This document shows positions 8,591-18,046 of a stretch of 64,000 nucleotides of DNA, piece by piece. The translations under genes were made by a program, and so were the position numbers. Origin of the DNA: Rhizobium sp. Pop5 (lineage in GTDB: Bacteria > Pseudomonadota > Alphaproteobacteria > Rhizobiales > Rhizobiaceae); NCBI RefSeq assembly GCF_024721175.1, contig NZ_CP099402.1:372001-436000 (forward strand), read 5' to 3'. The notes below the pieces were generated by a model. That model was not told where the DNA came from. It made no database searches and saw nothing but the letters and a program-made list of their open reading frames with translations. The first letter of the stretch is position 1, and every line of letters starts with the position of its first letter.

Positions 8591-10297
8591 TCACATCTCC
8601 GGCAGGCCTGCCTTTCGGAAGCCGTCGACAAAGTGGTCTCGTACGGATGCATCGCGCAGTGGCTGGGAACTGAGCCAATGGGCGATCGTGAAATGAGGGT
8701 GGGCGATCAGGAACAATTCTGCTTCTCGCCGCGCCTCCTCACGGTGGCCCAACTGTGCAAGCGTGGCCGCCAGGAATTTGCGCGAGTTGGTACGATACGT
8801 GTCTTCCCTGCGGAGTGTAGCGGCTGCGGCCTCATAGTCACGCGCGGCGTATTGCGCCTGCCCAAGATGACAAAGATACCAGCAGGCTGGACGGGGATTG
8901 AGCCGCATAGCCTTTTCGATCTGCGCCAGTCCGTCGGCAACCCTGCCGTCCAGTACCGACACGTCTGACATGGCGGCCCAGGTGTCGGCGTGGTTGGGGT
9001 CCAGCTCCAGAGCCTTGGCGAATGCGGCCTCCGATTCCTCCCATCGCCGCTCATAAGCCAAAATAGTCCCCAGAACGTAACGGCAGCCGGCATCGTTGGG
9101 GTCCAGGTCGACCGCCTTCTGCGCTGATGTCGTCGCCATCTTCCGGTTGGGATCTTCAGGCTCGCCGAAATGAGTCCAGGCCAGCCAACGGTTATAGGCG
9201 AGCAGACCGAGCGCCTCGGCATATGATGGCTCGAGCTTGACCGCACGCTGGAGCAGCATATAGGCCTCACGCTCGGTTTGCGGCGACTCTTCCGTCAGGA
9301 GGCGGGCGCGCACACACAGGTCATAGGCCTCAAAGTTCTTCGGCCGATTGCGCTGCGGCGGGATGGTCAGCCGGCCGACGAGGGCTTCAACAATCTTGGC
9401 GTTAACTTCATCCTGCAGTTCGAAAACATCTTCCACCGTCCGGTCAAATCTCTCGGCCCACAAGTGCCCGCCGCCAAGCGTGTCGACCAGTTGGGCGTTG
9501 ATGCGGACACGGCCCATTGCGCGTCTGGCGCTCCCCTCCAGGACGTAGCGGACGCCGAGTTCCTGGGCGACCAGCTTTACGTTGACCGGCTTGCCCTTGT
9601 AGCCGTAGACGGAGTTGCGCGCGATGACGAACAGGCCAGCCGTGCGGGAAAGGTCGGTGATCAGGTCTTCGGTCAAGCCGTCGACGAAAGGCGCGTCCGC
9701 TTCATCCCCACTCATATTCGTGAACGGCAATACAGCGATCGAGGGATTTTCCGGCAGCGGCAATATGCTCTGCAGCGCATCCGGCCAATGCCACACGTGG
9801 ACCGGGCGGGTCAGGTTCTTCAGGTAGCGTTCGCCTGCATCGAAGAACCGGTCGTCGATCTTGCCGAGGATCTCGCCGTGAACGCCGCCCGAAATGCAGA
9901 TGCCTCCCGGGGCGGCCTGTCTCTCGAGGCGCGCCGCGACATTGACCCCGTCGCCGAAGACGTCTAAACCCTCGTCAATGACATCTCCCAGATTGACGCC
10001 TATACGCAAGAGCAGGCGTCGGTCTCCGGAAGCCTCGACAGCAGCAGTCGCCCGTTGCATTTCCAACGCTGCTGCGACCGCTTCCACCGCGCTGCCGAAT
10101 TCGATCAGGAAACCGTCGCCCATGACCTTGAAGATGCGACCTTTGTGGCGCATCACAGCCGGCTCGATAGTGCCGGAACGGAGTTCCCTGAGGTTCTCCA
10201 GCGTTGCGACTTCATCGGCCTCCATCAGGCGTGAATATCCCACCACATCGGCAACGACGATGGCGGCAAGGCGACGCTGAAGAGATGGGTCCGTCAT
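8591..10297 (-). CDS. Class III adenylate/guanylate cyclase with TPR region
   Basis: A 568-residue protein. Residues about 8-170 form a class III nucleotide cyclase domain with both metal aspartates (VVADVVGYSRLME and KVMGDGFLIEFG) and the FGDGVNVAARLE block. A linker with the sequence IAVLPFTNMSGD follows, as in many rhizobial cyclase fusions. The C-terminal half (about 330-540) contains TPR-like helices (AQKAVDLDPNDAG, FAKALELDPNHAD, IEKAMRLNPRP). No membrane segment is obvious, so it is probably cytosolic. The family makes cAMP or cGMP; the lysine in RIFKVMGDG favours ATP, but this is not certain. It stands alone between unrelated genes. Confidence 0.88.
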   Translation of the reverse strand: MTDPSLQRRLAAIVVADVVGYSRLMEADEVATLENLRELRSGTIEPAVMRHKGRIFKVMGDGFLIEFGSAVEAVAAALEMQRATAAVEASGDRRLLLRIGVNLGDVIDEGLDVFGDGVNVAARLERQAAPGGICISGGVHGEILGKIDDRFFDAGERYLKNLTRPVHVWHWPDALQSILPLPENPSIAVLPFTNMSGDEADAPFVDGLTEDLITDLSRTAGLFVIARNSVYGYKGKPVNVKLVAQELGVRYVLEGSARRAMGRVRINAQLVDTLGGGHLWAERFDRTVEDVFELQDEVNAKIVEALVGRLTIPPQRNRPKNFEAYDLCVRARLLTEESPQTEREAYMLLQRAVKLEPSYAEALGLLAYNRWLAWTHFGEPEDPNRKMATTSAQKAVDLDPNDAGCRYVLGTILAYERRWEESEAAFAKALELDPNHADTWAAMSDVSVLDGRVADGLAQIEKAMRLNPRPACWYLCHLGQAQYAARDYEAAAATLRREDTYRTNSRKFLAATLAQLGHREEARREAELFLIAHPHFTIAHWLSSQPLRDASVRDHFVDGFRKAGLPEM

Positions 10298-10616
10298 GTG
10301 AGGACAAGCCTAATGACCGAGTTCCCAAGTTACTGTTCAGCCGCGGGTGAGTCAACAAAGTGGTAAGAGGTAACATCCGATTCCCGGCACTGATAAGCAC
10401 CTCGCAGGTGAACCCGAACTGTAACTGCCTAAGTCTGCATTTCTGGCTCGCCCGCCAGATGCGGCCGGTCTCCTTCCGGCCCCAAATCGGTCATTCCTTC
10501 ATGTGGGGCCACGACTGCTCCTGCCGCATTGCAGTCATACGCCGGCCTGGGATTTCGTGTCGACTGACCTGCGATCCAAAACTGGCAAATTCCAGCTTTG
10601 CACAATGCGCTCAGAC
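10298..10616. other. Intergenic region without recognised gene
   Basis: About 320 bases between the start of the cyclase gene and the end of the AraC gene. Short open frames exist on both strands but none has a ribosome site or a recognisable protein. Nothing else was identified. Confidence 0.5.
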
Positions 10617-11522
10617 CTAAGGCCAATCCGCATAGCCCGAGGACAGCATACTGTTTTCCGAGCCGGCGGAAGCGCGGGCGATTTCGCGGTAGCCGGCGGG
10701 GGAAAGGCCGGTCTTGCGTTTGAAGAAATGGCTGAAATAGGTCGGGTCGCGAAAGCCGAGGCTGTCGGAGATTTCCTGGATATTGCGGGCCGAGCGCTCC
10801 AATCTCAGCTTCGCCTCCTGCACCACGCGCTCGTGCAAGAGCTGGATCGGCGCGCGGCCGAGCGCCCTTTGGCAGATTGAATGAAGCCGGTCGGCGGTAA
10901 CGCCCAATTCCGCGGCATAGGCGCTGATCGGCCGGTGCTGGCGGAAGCCCGCCTCGACCAGCTGGCGATAGCGCTGCAGGATCAATCCGGTTTCGCCCCG
11001 TCCGCGCTGCTCACTTCTTTCGCCGTCGCTGCCGCGCCACAGCGTCATCAGGATCAGTCTGAGATAGGCCGATACCACCATCCAGGAGGCCCGGGAGGGA
11101 TCGCCGAGTTCCCGCACGAAGCCTGAAATCAGCGGGCTGATTTCAGCTACCAGCAAGGGGTCCCATGCCTCGACCAGCTTGCGCTGCTCGGTGAACATGC
11201 GCAGCGAATAGGATTCCACCTTATCGCCGATCGCATCGACCATGATCTGCGCCGAGGCCCCGATCAGATGCGCAGCACTGCCCGCAGCGATCGACAGGTC
11301 GCAGCGCGCCTGCGGCGGCAGGAAGGCAAGCAGCGGCCCATGCAACGGCCGATCTTCGCCACTCTCGAAATGAAGCTCGGCCGCGCCCTCGCCAAGCAGC
11401 AGGAAGTGGTGAAAATCGGTATAGAGCCCTTTTTGAAGACGGATACGCCGGTGCGACAGCGACGGCCCGTGCCACTCGCCCCTGGCATAATGATGAATGC
11501 CTCCGTCCGTCACCAAGGCCAC
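10617..11522 (-). CDS. AraC-family transcriptional regulator
   Basis: A 301-residue regulator with an N-terminal cupin-like ligand-binding half (residues about 15-130) and a C-terminal double helix-turn-helix (about 195-290). Typical elements are GVTADRLHSICQRALGRAPIQLL, IQEISDSLGFRDPTYFSHFFKRKTG and LSPAGYRE. It is transcribed divergently from the aldehyde dehydrogenase/ABC transporter operon beginning near 11766, so it is the obvious candidate regulator of that aromatic-compound operon. The link to an inducer is inference. Confidence 0.85.
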   Translation of the reverse strand: MALVTDGGIHHYARGEWHGPSLSHRRIRLQKGLYTDFHHFLLLGEGAAELHFESGEDRPLHGPLLAFLPPQARCDLSIAAGSAAHLIGASAQIMVDAIGDKVESYSLRMFTEQRKLVEAWDPLLVAEISPLISGFVRELGDPSRASWMVVSAYLRLILMTLWRGSDGERSEQRGRGETGLILQRYRQLVEAGFRQHRPISAYAAELGVTADRLHSICQRALGRAPIQLLHERVVQEAKLRLERSARNIQEISDSLGFRDPTYFSHFFKRKTGLSPAGYREIARASAGSENSMLSSGYADWP

Positions 11523-11765
11523 TCCTCCGCTCCTCTGAAATAGTGCCGCTATCGCCGGATAATTACAATATTAACCCAATAAATCGCATTCCATCCGCAA
11601 TTGATCGGCGTAACCTTGTCGTTATCAGCCTTTGGGAGGAGGCATTCCGACAACGCAGGAACGGTCAGGCGGCTTTTGGGCCGGCGCGTCCGCTCGTCTT
11701 TCTCCCCATGGCAACGATGCAGGCGCGGTTCTTAGGCGCCAACACGTGACGAATTGGGTGAAGCG

Positions 11766-13217
11766 GTGTTTTTGACGAAGCTGATGATCAACAACGAGGA
11801 GATGGACGCCTCCGAGGGGGCGACCTTCGAACGCCTCGATCCGCTGACCGGCGATGTCGCAACGATCGCCTCGGCGGGGTCCGTCGCCGACATGAGGAGG
11901 GCGGCCAATGCGGCCGCTGCCGCCTTTCCCGACTGGTCGCAGACCGGCCCTGGCGAGCGGCGCAGACTGCTGAATGCCGCCGCCGATCTCCTCGATGTCA
12001 GGACGCCGGAACTCATCGCCGCCATGACCGGCGAAACCGGCGCCACAACGCAATGGGCGGCGATCAATTGCGGGCTCGGCGCAGACATCCTCCGCGAGGC
12101 GGCAGCGATGACCACGCAAATCTCGGGCGAGCTCATTCCTTCGGCCATTCCGGGAAGCCTCGCCATGGCGGTGCGCCAGCCGGCCGGCGTCTGCGTCGGC
12201 ATTGCCCCCTGGAATGCGCCCATCATCCTCGGGACCCGCGCCGTCGCCATGCCGCTGGCCTGCGGCAACACCGTCGTCCTGAAAGCATCCGAGCTCTGCC
12301 CGAAGACCCACGGCCTGATTGGCGACATCCTGCGTGACGCCGGCTTTCCCCGTGGCGTCGTCAATGTCGTTTCCAATGCACCGAGCGATGCCGCCGCCAT
12401 CGTCGACGCCCTGATCGCCCATCCGGCCGTCCGCCGCATCAACTTCACCGGCTCCACCCGAGTGGGCAGAATCATCGCCGAATCCTCGGCGAGGCATCTC
12501 AAGCGCTGCCTGCTCGAACTCGGCGGCAAGGCGCCGTTCATCGTGCTTGCCGACGCCGATATCGATGAGGCAGTGAGCGCCGCCGCCTTCGGTGCCTTCA
12601 TGAACCAGGGTCAGATCTGCATGTCCACCGAACGGATCATCCTGATGGACGAGATCGCCGACGGCTTCGTCGGCAAATTTCGGACGAAGGCCGAAACCCT
12701 GATCGCGGGCCATCCAGGAGACGGCAACACGCCGCTCGGTACGCTGATCAACGCCGAAGCCGTCCGCCGCGTCCGGTCGCTCATTGACGATGCCCTGCAG
12801 AAGGGCGCGGTCCTCGTCTGCGGCGGCGAGGCGCACGGCACGCTGATGGATGCGACCGTCATCGATCACGTAACGCCGGCCATGCGCATCTATCGCGAGG
12901 AGAGCTTCGGGCCGGTGGCGGCGATCATCCGGGTCGGCAGCGTCGACGAGGCGGTGACGGTTGCCAACGACAACGAATACGGGCTTTCGGCGGCGGTTTT
13001 CAGCGCCGATGTCAATGTGGCGATGGCCGTCGCCATGCGGCTCGAATCCGGCATCTGCCACATCAACGAAGCCACCGTTTCCGACGAGCCGCAAATGCCG
13101 TTCGGCGGTGTCAAATCAAGCGGCTACGGCCGCTTCGGCGGCAAGGCCGCAATCGACGAATTCACCGAGCTGCGATGGGTCACCGTGGCATCGGGGAAAC
13201 GGCACTACCCGATCTGA
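11766..13217 (+). CDS. Aldehyde dehydrogenase, vanillin/salicylaldehyde type (paralogue 1)
   Basis: An aldehyde dehydrogenase of about 483 residues with the oxyanion Asn (APWNAPIIL), general base (LLELGGKAP) and nucleophilic Cys (NQGQICMST). It is closely similar to the protein at 18856 and belongs to the vanillin/salicylaldehyde dehydrogenase branch. The start is uncertain: the frame has TTG at 11754, GTG at 11766, TTG at 11772 and ATG at 11784. GTG 11766 was chosen because it gives the same N-terminal length as the paralogue; no ribosome site is decisive. It opens an operon that continues with an ABC importer, an SDR and the second aldehyde dehydrogenase. Confidence 0.85.
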   Translation: MFLTKLMINNEEMDASEGATFERLDPLTGDVATIASAGSVADMRRAANAAAAAFPDWSQTGPGERRRLLNAAADLLDVRTPELIAAMTGETGATTQWAAINCGLGADILREAAAMTTQISGELIPSAIPGSLAMAVRQPAGVCVGIAPWNAPIILGTRAVAMPLACGNTVVLKASELCPKTHGLIGDILRDAGFPRGVVNVVSNAPSDAAAIVDALIAHPAVRRINFTGSTRVGRIIAESSARHLKRCLLELGGKAPFIVLADADIDEAVSAAAFGAFMNQGQICMSTERIILMDEIADGFVGKFRTKAETLIAGHPGDGNTPLGTLINAEAVRRVRSLIDDALQKGAVLVCGGEAHGTLMDATVIDHVTPAMRIYREESFGPVAAIIRVGSVDEAVTVANDNEYGLSAAVFSADVNVAMAVAMRLESGICHINEATVSDEPQMPFGGVKSSGYGRFGGKAAIDEFTELRWVTVASGKRHYPI

Positions 13218-13285
13218 ATCCGGATCGGCGGGGATGAACCATGGAAACGGGCGGGAGGCCCGTCTCGAGAGGGAGGAATGATTAC

Positions 13286-14590
13286 ATGAACGGAAAACTC
13301 AACGCGGCATCGCTCAGCCGCCGCTCTTTCATCGCATCGACCGTGGCAGGCGGCGCGGCCTTGGCGCTTGCCGGCCGCACGGCCTTTGCCGCGAGCGGCG
13401 ATACGCTGAAGATCGGCTTCATCAGTCCGCGCACCGGCCCTCTCGGCGGCTTCGGCGAGACCGACGGCTATGTGCTCGAACTGGCGCGCAAGGCACTGGC
13501 GAACGGCCTGCAGGCCGGCGGCAAGACCTGGAAGGTGGAGATTCTCGACCAGGACACCCAGTCCGACCCCTCGCGCGCCGGTCAGCTGGCGAAGGACCTG
13601 ATCAACAACCAGGCAATCGACCTGATGCTCGCGGTTTCGACGCCCGAAACGATCAATCCGGTGGCCGACGCCTGCGAGGCAGCAGGCATTCCCTGCCTGT
13701 CGACGGTCATGCCCTGGGAAGCGTGGTATTTCGGCCGTGGCGCCAAGCCCGGGGCGCCTTCGCCGTTCAAGTGGACCTACCATTTCGGCTTCGGCGTCGA
13801 AGAATTCCACAAGGCCTATGTCTCGCAGTGGAACCTGATCGAGACCAACAAGAAGGTCGGCGTCATGTATCCCAACGATGCCGACGGCAATGCGATCCGC
13901 GCCCATCTGGCGCCGGCGCTCGCCAAGGCGGGCTTCACCATCGTCGATCCCGGCGCCTATGAAACCGGAACCACCGACTTTTCCGCGCAGATCGCTCTCT
14001 TCCGGCAAGAGGGCGTGGAGATCTTCAACTCGTTCCCGATCCCGCCCGACTTCGCCGCCTTCTGGCGTCAGGCGGCACAGCAGGGCCTCACCCAGCAGAT
14101 CAAGATCTGCCAGGTCGCCAAGACCGGCCTCTTTCCATCAGACATCGAAGCGCTCGGCGATCTCGGCCTCAACATCGGCAGCGCCGCTTACTGGCACAAG
14201 GCCTTCCCTTACAAATCCACGCTGACGGGCGTCTCCGGAACCGAACTCGCCGATGGCTATGAAGCCGCAAGCGGCAAGCAGTGGACGCAGCAGCTTGGCG
14301 CCACGCTCGCCCTTCTCGACGCCGGTTTCGATGCGCTGAAGGCGAGCACCGACGTCAAGAGCAAGGAGGCGGTGGCGAAGGCGTTGGCCACGCTGAAGAC
14401 CACGACGATCGCCGGCAAAGTCGACTTCACCAGCGGTCCCGTCGCCAATGTGTCTCCTGGACCGATCATCGGCACGCAATGGGTGAAAGCGCCGGAGGGC
14501 TCGAAATTCGCGCTCGACTATGTCGTCACCGAAAACGCCACCGACCCCAATGTCCCGGTCGGTGCCAAGCTCATCGCTTACAACGGATAA
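13286..14590 (+). CDS. Branched-chain-amino-acid-type ABC transporter substrate-binding protein
   Basis: A 434-residue periplasmic binding protein of the Leu/Ile/Val (HAAT, Peripla_BP_6) family. The N-terminus has a twin-arginine-like start (LSRRSFIAST) and hydrophobic stretch, with cleavage near AFAAS at about residue 34. The mature domain begins LKIGFISPRTGPLGGFGE, typical of the family. Members next to aromatic catabolic genes often bind aromatic acids rather than amino acids, which is the likely role here. The ATG at 13286 follows GAGGGAGGAATG; an earlier ATG at 13241 lacks such a site. The complete importer (two ATPases, two permeases) follows. Confidence 0.87.
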   Translation: MNGKLNAASLSRRSFIASTVAGGAALALAGRTAFAASGDTLKIGFISPRTGPLGGFGETDGYVLELARKALANGLQAGGKTWKVEILDQDTQSDPSRAGQLAKDLINNQAIDLMLAVSTPETINPVADACEAAGIPCLSTVMPWEAWYFGRGAKPGAPSPFKWTYHFGFGVEEFHKAYVSQWNLIETNKKVGVMYPNDADGNAIRAHLAPALAKAGFTIVDPGAYETGTTDFSAQIALFRQEGVEIFNSFPIPPDFAAFWRQAAQQGLTQQIKICQVAKTGLFPSDIEALGDLGLNIGSAAYWHKAFPYKSTLTGVSGTELADGYEAASGKQWTQQLGATLALLDAGFDALKASTDVKSKEAVAKALATLKTTTIAGKVDFTSGPVANVSPGPIIGTQWVKAPEGSKFALDYVVTENATDPNVPVGAKLIAYNG

Positions 14591-14596
14591 CGCAAA

Positions 14597-15348
14597 GTGC
14601 TGCAGGAAGCTCAAAGACGGCCCGGAGGAGCCTTTCTCTCGGCCAGGGAATCCACAAACGGTTCGGCGCCCTCGTCGTGCTGGAGAATCTCGATTTCTCC
14701 ATGGGCGATGGCGAGGCGGTCGGTATCGTCGGGCCGAACGGCGCGGGCAAGACGACGCTGCTCTCCGTGCTGGCCGGCGCCTTCCCGCCAAGTGCGGGGA
14801 CCATTACCTTCGACGGCACTGAGGTCACCAACCGGACGGCGGCGGAGCGCTGCCGTTCCGGGCTCGTTCGAACCCATCAGATTCCCAAGCCCTTCAGCGG
14901 CATGACGACCTTCGAGAATGTCTTCGTCGCCGCCTCGCACGGCAATGCCGCAAGCCGCGACGAGGCCTATGAGCGCGTGGTGGATTCGCTTTCGCTCTGC
15001 GGCATGCTTGGCGTCGCCAACCGCCCGGCCGACACGCTCGGTCTCCTCGATCGCAAACGCCTGGAGCTTGCCCGTGCGCTCGCCACGCAGCCGAGACTGT
15101 TGCTGCTCGACGAGATCGGCGGCGGCCTGACCGATGGCGAAGCGAGCGAACTCGTGGAAACAATCCTGGAATTGCGCCGCCGCGGCATAGGCATCGTCTG
15201 GATCGAGCATATCGTTCATATCCTGCTGCAGGTGGCGGAACGGCTGATCTGCATGGATGCCGGCAGGATCATTGCCGATGGCGAACCGAAATCGGTCATG
15301 AGCAATGCGGAAGTGGTCAAGGCCTATCTCGGAGGGACACCCGCATGA
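14597..15348 (+). CDS. ABC transporter ATP-binding protein (LivG-like), apparent frameshift near start
   Basis: The frame ending at 15348 encodes a complete LivG-type ATPase from its first conserved residues: QGIHKRFGALVVLENL, Walker A GPNGAGKTT, Walker B LLLLDEIGGGL and switch His IEHIVH; the LSGGE-like signature is replaced by LGLLDRKRLELAR. That frame has no ATG, GTG or TTG between the previous gene's stop and the domain. The next frame has a GTG at 14597 and reads through GGAFLSA, which would join QGIHKRF if one C were restored near 14643. I therefore annotate it from 14597 with a probable one-base deletion. The family hydrolyses ATP to drive import; the gene overlaps the next ATPase by four bases. 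Confidence 0.75.
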
Positions 15349-16073
15349 GCCTCCTCTCCATTGAGAACCTCGACGTCCGCCACGGCCTGCTGCAGGCGGT
15401 GCGCGGGGTCAGTTTCGATATCGCCAAAGGCGAGGTGCTGGCGCTGGTCGGCGCAAACGGCGCGGGCAAGACGACGCTGCTGAGATCGATCGCCGGCGCC
15501 CATCTTCCATCCTCCGGCCACGTCCGTCTCAACGACGAGGATCTGGCCACCGTCCCCTCCCACAAGCGGATCGCCAAGGGCATCGCCCTGGTGCCGGAAG
15601 GCCGGCGCCTGTTTTCGCAGATGACCGTCGAAGAGAACCTGCTTCTCGGCAAGAGCTGCGGGCGCAAAGGCGAGTGGAGCATCGATCGCGTTCTCGACGC
15701 CTTCCCGAACCTGAAACCCCGCCGGCACGCCAAAACCGGGCACCTGTCGGGCGGAGAACAGCAGGCGACCGCCATCGGCCGGGCGCTGATGAGCAATCCC
15801 GACATTCTTCTGCTGGACGAGGTCTCCCTCGGACTGTCTCCTTTGGTCGTCGACCGCGTCTACGCCCAGCTGCAGGCATTGCTGACCTCGGGAACGACTA
15901 TCGTGCTGGTCGAACAGGATCTTGCCCGGGCCATGGGTGTGGCAAGCCGTGTCATCTGCATGCTGGAAGGACGCATCGTCCTCGACAGGACGGCAGCCGC
16001 CGTCACGCGCGACGAAGTCACCAAAGCCTATTTCGGATTGCACCGGGCAGCCGGCCAAAGGAGCGCATCATGA
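15345..16073 (+). CDS. ABC transporter ATP-binding protein (LivF-like)
   Basis: A 242-residue ATPase with Walker A VGANGAGKTT (residues about 35-44), signature LSGGEQQATAIGRALMS, Walker B ILLLDEVSLGLSP and switch His-equivalent glutamine region VLVEQD. The VPEGRRLFSQMTVEENL block is specific to LivF-type subunits. Its ATG overlaps the stop of the LivG-like gene (ATGA) and its own stop overlaps the following permease start, showing translational coupling. It is the second nucleotide-binding subunit of the putative aromatic-compound importer. Confidence 0.9.
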   Translation: MSLLSIENLDVRHGLLQAVRGVSFDIAKGEVLALVGANGAGKTTLLRSIAGAHLPSSGHVRLNDEDLATVPSHKRIAKGIALVPEGRRLFSQMTVEENLLLGKSCGRKGEWSIDRVLDAFPNLKPRRHAKTGHLSGGEQQATAIGRALMSNPDILLLDEVSLGLSPLVVDRVYAQLQALLTSGTTIVLVEQDLARAMGVASRVICMLEGRIVLDRTAAAVTRDEVTKAYFGLHRAAGQRSAS

Positions 16074-16984
16074 TCAATTCCCTGCTCCAGGGCATCCTGC
16101 TCGGCGGCTATTACGCCGTCATCGCCTGCGGCCTGTCCTTCATGTTCTCCGTCATGCGGGTCATCAATCTCGCGCATGGCAGCCTGGCGGTCGCTGCCGC
16201 CTACGGGCTGTGGCTGCTCGCCTCCAAAGCCGGCATCCCGCCTTTCGCCGGCCTGCTGATCGTGCTGCCCGTCATGGCGGTGATCGGCTGGCTGCTGCAG
16301 CGCTTCATTCTCGAACGCAGCGCCCGCGGCGGCACGCTGCTGCCGATTCTGACGACCTTCGGCCTGTCGATCGTCATCGACAATCTGCTGTTCGAACAAT
16401 TCGGCGCCGACACAAGATCGCTCGCACCCTTCATCGGCAACCTGTCCTATGCATCCTGGCAACTGCCGGGTCACATCTTCGTCGGCAAGCTTGCCGTCCT
16501 GATGATGGTGACCGCGGTCGTCGTTCTCGGCGCGCTGCAGGTCTTCCTCAACCGATTTGCGCTGGGCCGCGCCATCCGCGCCACGGCCGAAGATCCCGAT
16601 ACGGCAGGGCTCGTCGGCATCGATGCCCGCAGGGTGAACGCCGTCGCCACCGCCATCACCATGGTCACGGTCGGGATCGCCGGGGCATTTCTCGGAATGC
16701 GGGCGACGTTCAGCCCCTATGCGGGAGGCCCGCAGCTTCTCTTTGCCTTCGAGACCGCGGTCATCGGCGGAGCCGGATCGCTCTGGGGCACGCTCGTCGG
16801 CGGTATCGTTCTTGGGCTTGCCCAGTCGCTTGGCGCGCAATTGCATCCGCAAGGCTTCCTGATCGGCGGCCATGCCGTGTTCCTGCTGGTGCTCTTCGTC
16901 AGGCTGTCCGGGTTCGGCATGCCGATTCTCGACAAGCTTGGCGCATCCTTCAAATTTCACGCCCGTCTCCGGAGCCCGACATGA
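16070..16984 (+). CDS. ABC transporter permease (LivH-like)
   Basis: A 304-residue integral membrane protein with about eight hydrophobic segments and the LivH hallmarks GGYYAVIACGLSFMFSVMRVINLAHG near the N-terminus and ATAEDPDTAGLVGIDARRVN, the cytoplasmic loop that contacts the ATPase. The ATG at 16070 overlaps the livF stop; longer readings of the frame run inside livF and are not real. With the LivM-like gene that follows it forms the transmembrane channel. Confidence 0.9.
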   Translation: MINSLLQGILLGGYYAVIACGLSFMFSVMRVINLAHGSLAVAAAYGLWLLASKAGIPPFAGLLIVLPVMAVIGWLLQRFILERSARGGTLLPILTTFGLSIVIDNLLFEQFGADTRSLAPFIGNLSYASWQLPGHIFVGKLAVLMMVTAVVVLGALQVFLNRFALGRAIRATAEDPDTAGLVGIDARRVNAVATAITMVTVGIAGAFLGMRATFSPYAGGPQLLFAFETAVIGGAGSLWGTLVGGIVLGLAQSLGAQLHPQGFLIGGHAVFLLVLFVRLSGFGMPILDKLGASFKFHARLRSPT

Positions 16985-18006
16985 CATTCGTCTCCAACGG
17001 AATATCGATAGAACGCTGGACGAAATCGTCGCGGGTGGCGCTCGCCTCCATGGCGGCGGTGCTTGCCCTGCTGATCTTCGCCCCAGCCGTGCTCGGCGCC
17101 GGCGCGATCGACCGGATGACCGCCCTGTTCATCTACGTGATCCTTGCTGCCATGTGGAATGCACTTGCCGGGTTCGGCGGGCTCGTCTCTGTCGGCCAGC
17201 AGGTGTTCTTCGGCCTCGGCGCCTATTTTACCATTCGCCTCGCCGATGCGGGGCTCGATCCTTTCGTCTCCGTCTTTGCGGCCGCGATCGTGACCGGCGC
17301 ATTGTCGATCCCGCTTTCGCTGTTCATGCTGCGTCTAAAGGGCGGTGAGTTCGCGATCGGCATGTGGGTCGTGGCCGAACTCGCGCATCTGCTCGTCAAC
17401 CTCGACCGCCTCATTCAAGGGGAAACGGGAACCTCGCTGATCTCGCTCAACGTCTATGACAGCGCGACGCGGCGGGCCGCGATCTACTGGTTGGCCCTGG
17501 CGTCCATGGTGGCGCTGCTCGGCGCTCTCTTCATGCTGATGCGCAGCCGCGCAGGGGCGGCGATGCAGGCGATCCGCGACAATGAAGAGGCGGCGACCTC
17601 GGTCGGCGTGCGCGTGATCGCGACCAAGAGGTTGCTCTTCGTGCTCGCCGCCTTCGGCATCGCCGTCGCCGGCGGCCTGTGGCTCGCGACCGCCACGACC
17701 TTCCAGCCGAAGACCTATTTCAGCGTCCAGTGGACGGCCTACATGATCTTCATGGTGCTCGTCGGCGGGATCAGCAAGTTCGAGGGCGCGATCCTCGGCG
17801 CCATCCTGTTCTTCGTGATCGAGACCTTCTTCGGCTCGGCCGGGGTCTGGTATCTGATCGGTCTCGGCGCCACCGCGCTGATTTTCTCGCTCTACCTGCC
17901 GCGCGGCCTCTGGGGCGAAGTCGAGCGCCGTTTCGACTTCCAGCTCCTGCCCGTCGGCTACCGGCTGAAATTGCCCGGCCCGAATAAAATCAAATGGGAA
18001 GAATGA
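16981..18006 (+). CDS. ABC transporter permease (LivM-like)
   Basis: A 341-residue membrane protein with repeated hydrophobic segments and LivM-family features: WNALAGFGGLVSVGQQVFFGLGAY in the first half and IRDNEEAATSVGVRV, the ATPase-coupling loop, in the middle. The ATG overlaps the stop of the LivH-like gene by four bases (ATGACA). It completes the five-component importer together with the binding protein at 13286 and the two ATPases. Confidence 0.9.
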   Translation: MTFVSNGISIERWTKSSRVALASMAAVLALLIFAPAVLGAGAIDRMTALFIYVILAAMWNALAGFGGLVSVGQQVFFGLGAYFTIRLADAGLDPFVSVFAAAIVTGALSIPLSLFMLRLKGGEFAIGMWVVAELAHLLVNLDRLIQGETGTSLISLNVYDSATRRAAIYWLALASMVALLGALFMLMRSRAGAAMQAIRDNEEAATSVGVRVIATKRLLFVLAAFGIAVAGGLWLATATTFQPKTYFSVQWTAYMIFMVLVGGISKFEGAILGAILFFVIETFFGSAGVWYLIGLGATALIFSLYLPRGLWGEVERRFDFQLLPVGYRLKLPGPNKIKWEE

Positions 18007-18046
18007 ACCGGCTTGCTTCCTGGTTTTCTTGCGAAAGGTGAAATCC

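Noticed and set aside
11625..13094. 489-codon minus-strand frame opposite an aldehyde dehydrogenase
   Set aside because: High-GC antisense shadow; composition is Arg/Gly/Asp-rich with no domain.
14281..15348. A 355-codon frame starting inside the preceding binding-protein gene
   Set aside because: The first 110 codons are an out-of-frame reading of the upstream gene; only the part from about 14650 is the ATPase. A start near 14597 with a one-base deletion explains it better.
15674..16069. Long in-frame extension upstream of the LivH-like permease
   Set aside because: It is a shadow of the LivF gene; the overlapping ATG at 16070 gives the normal permease length.
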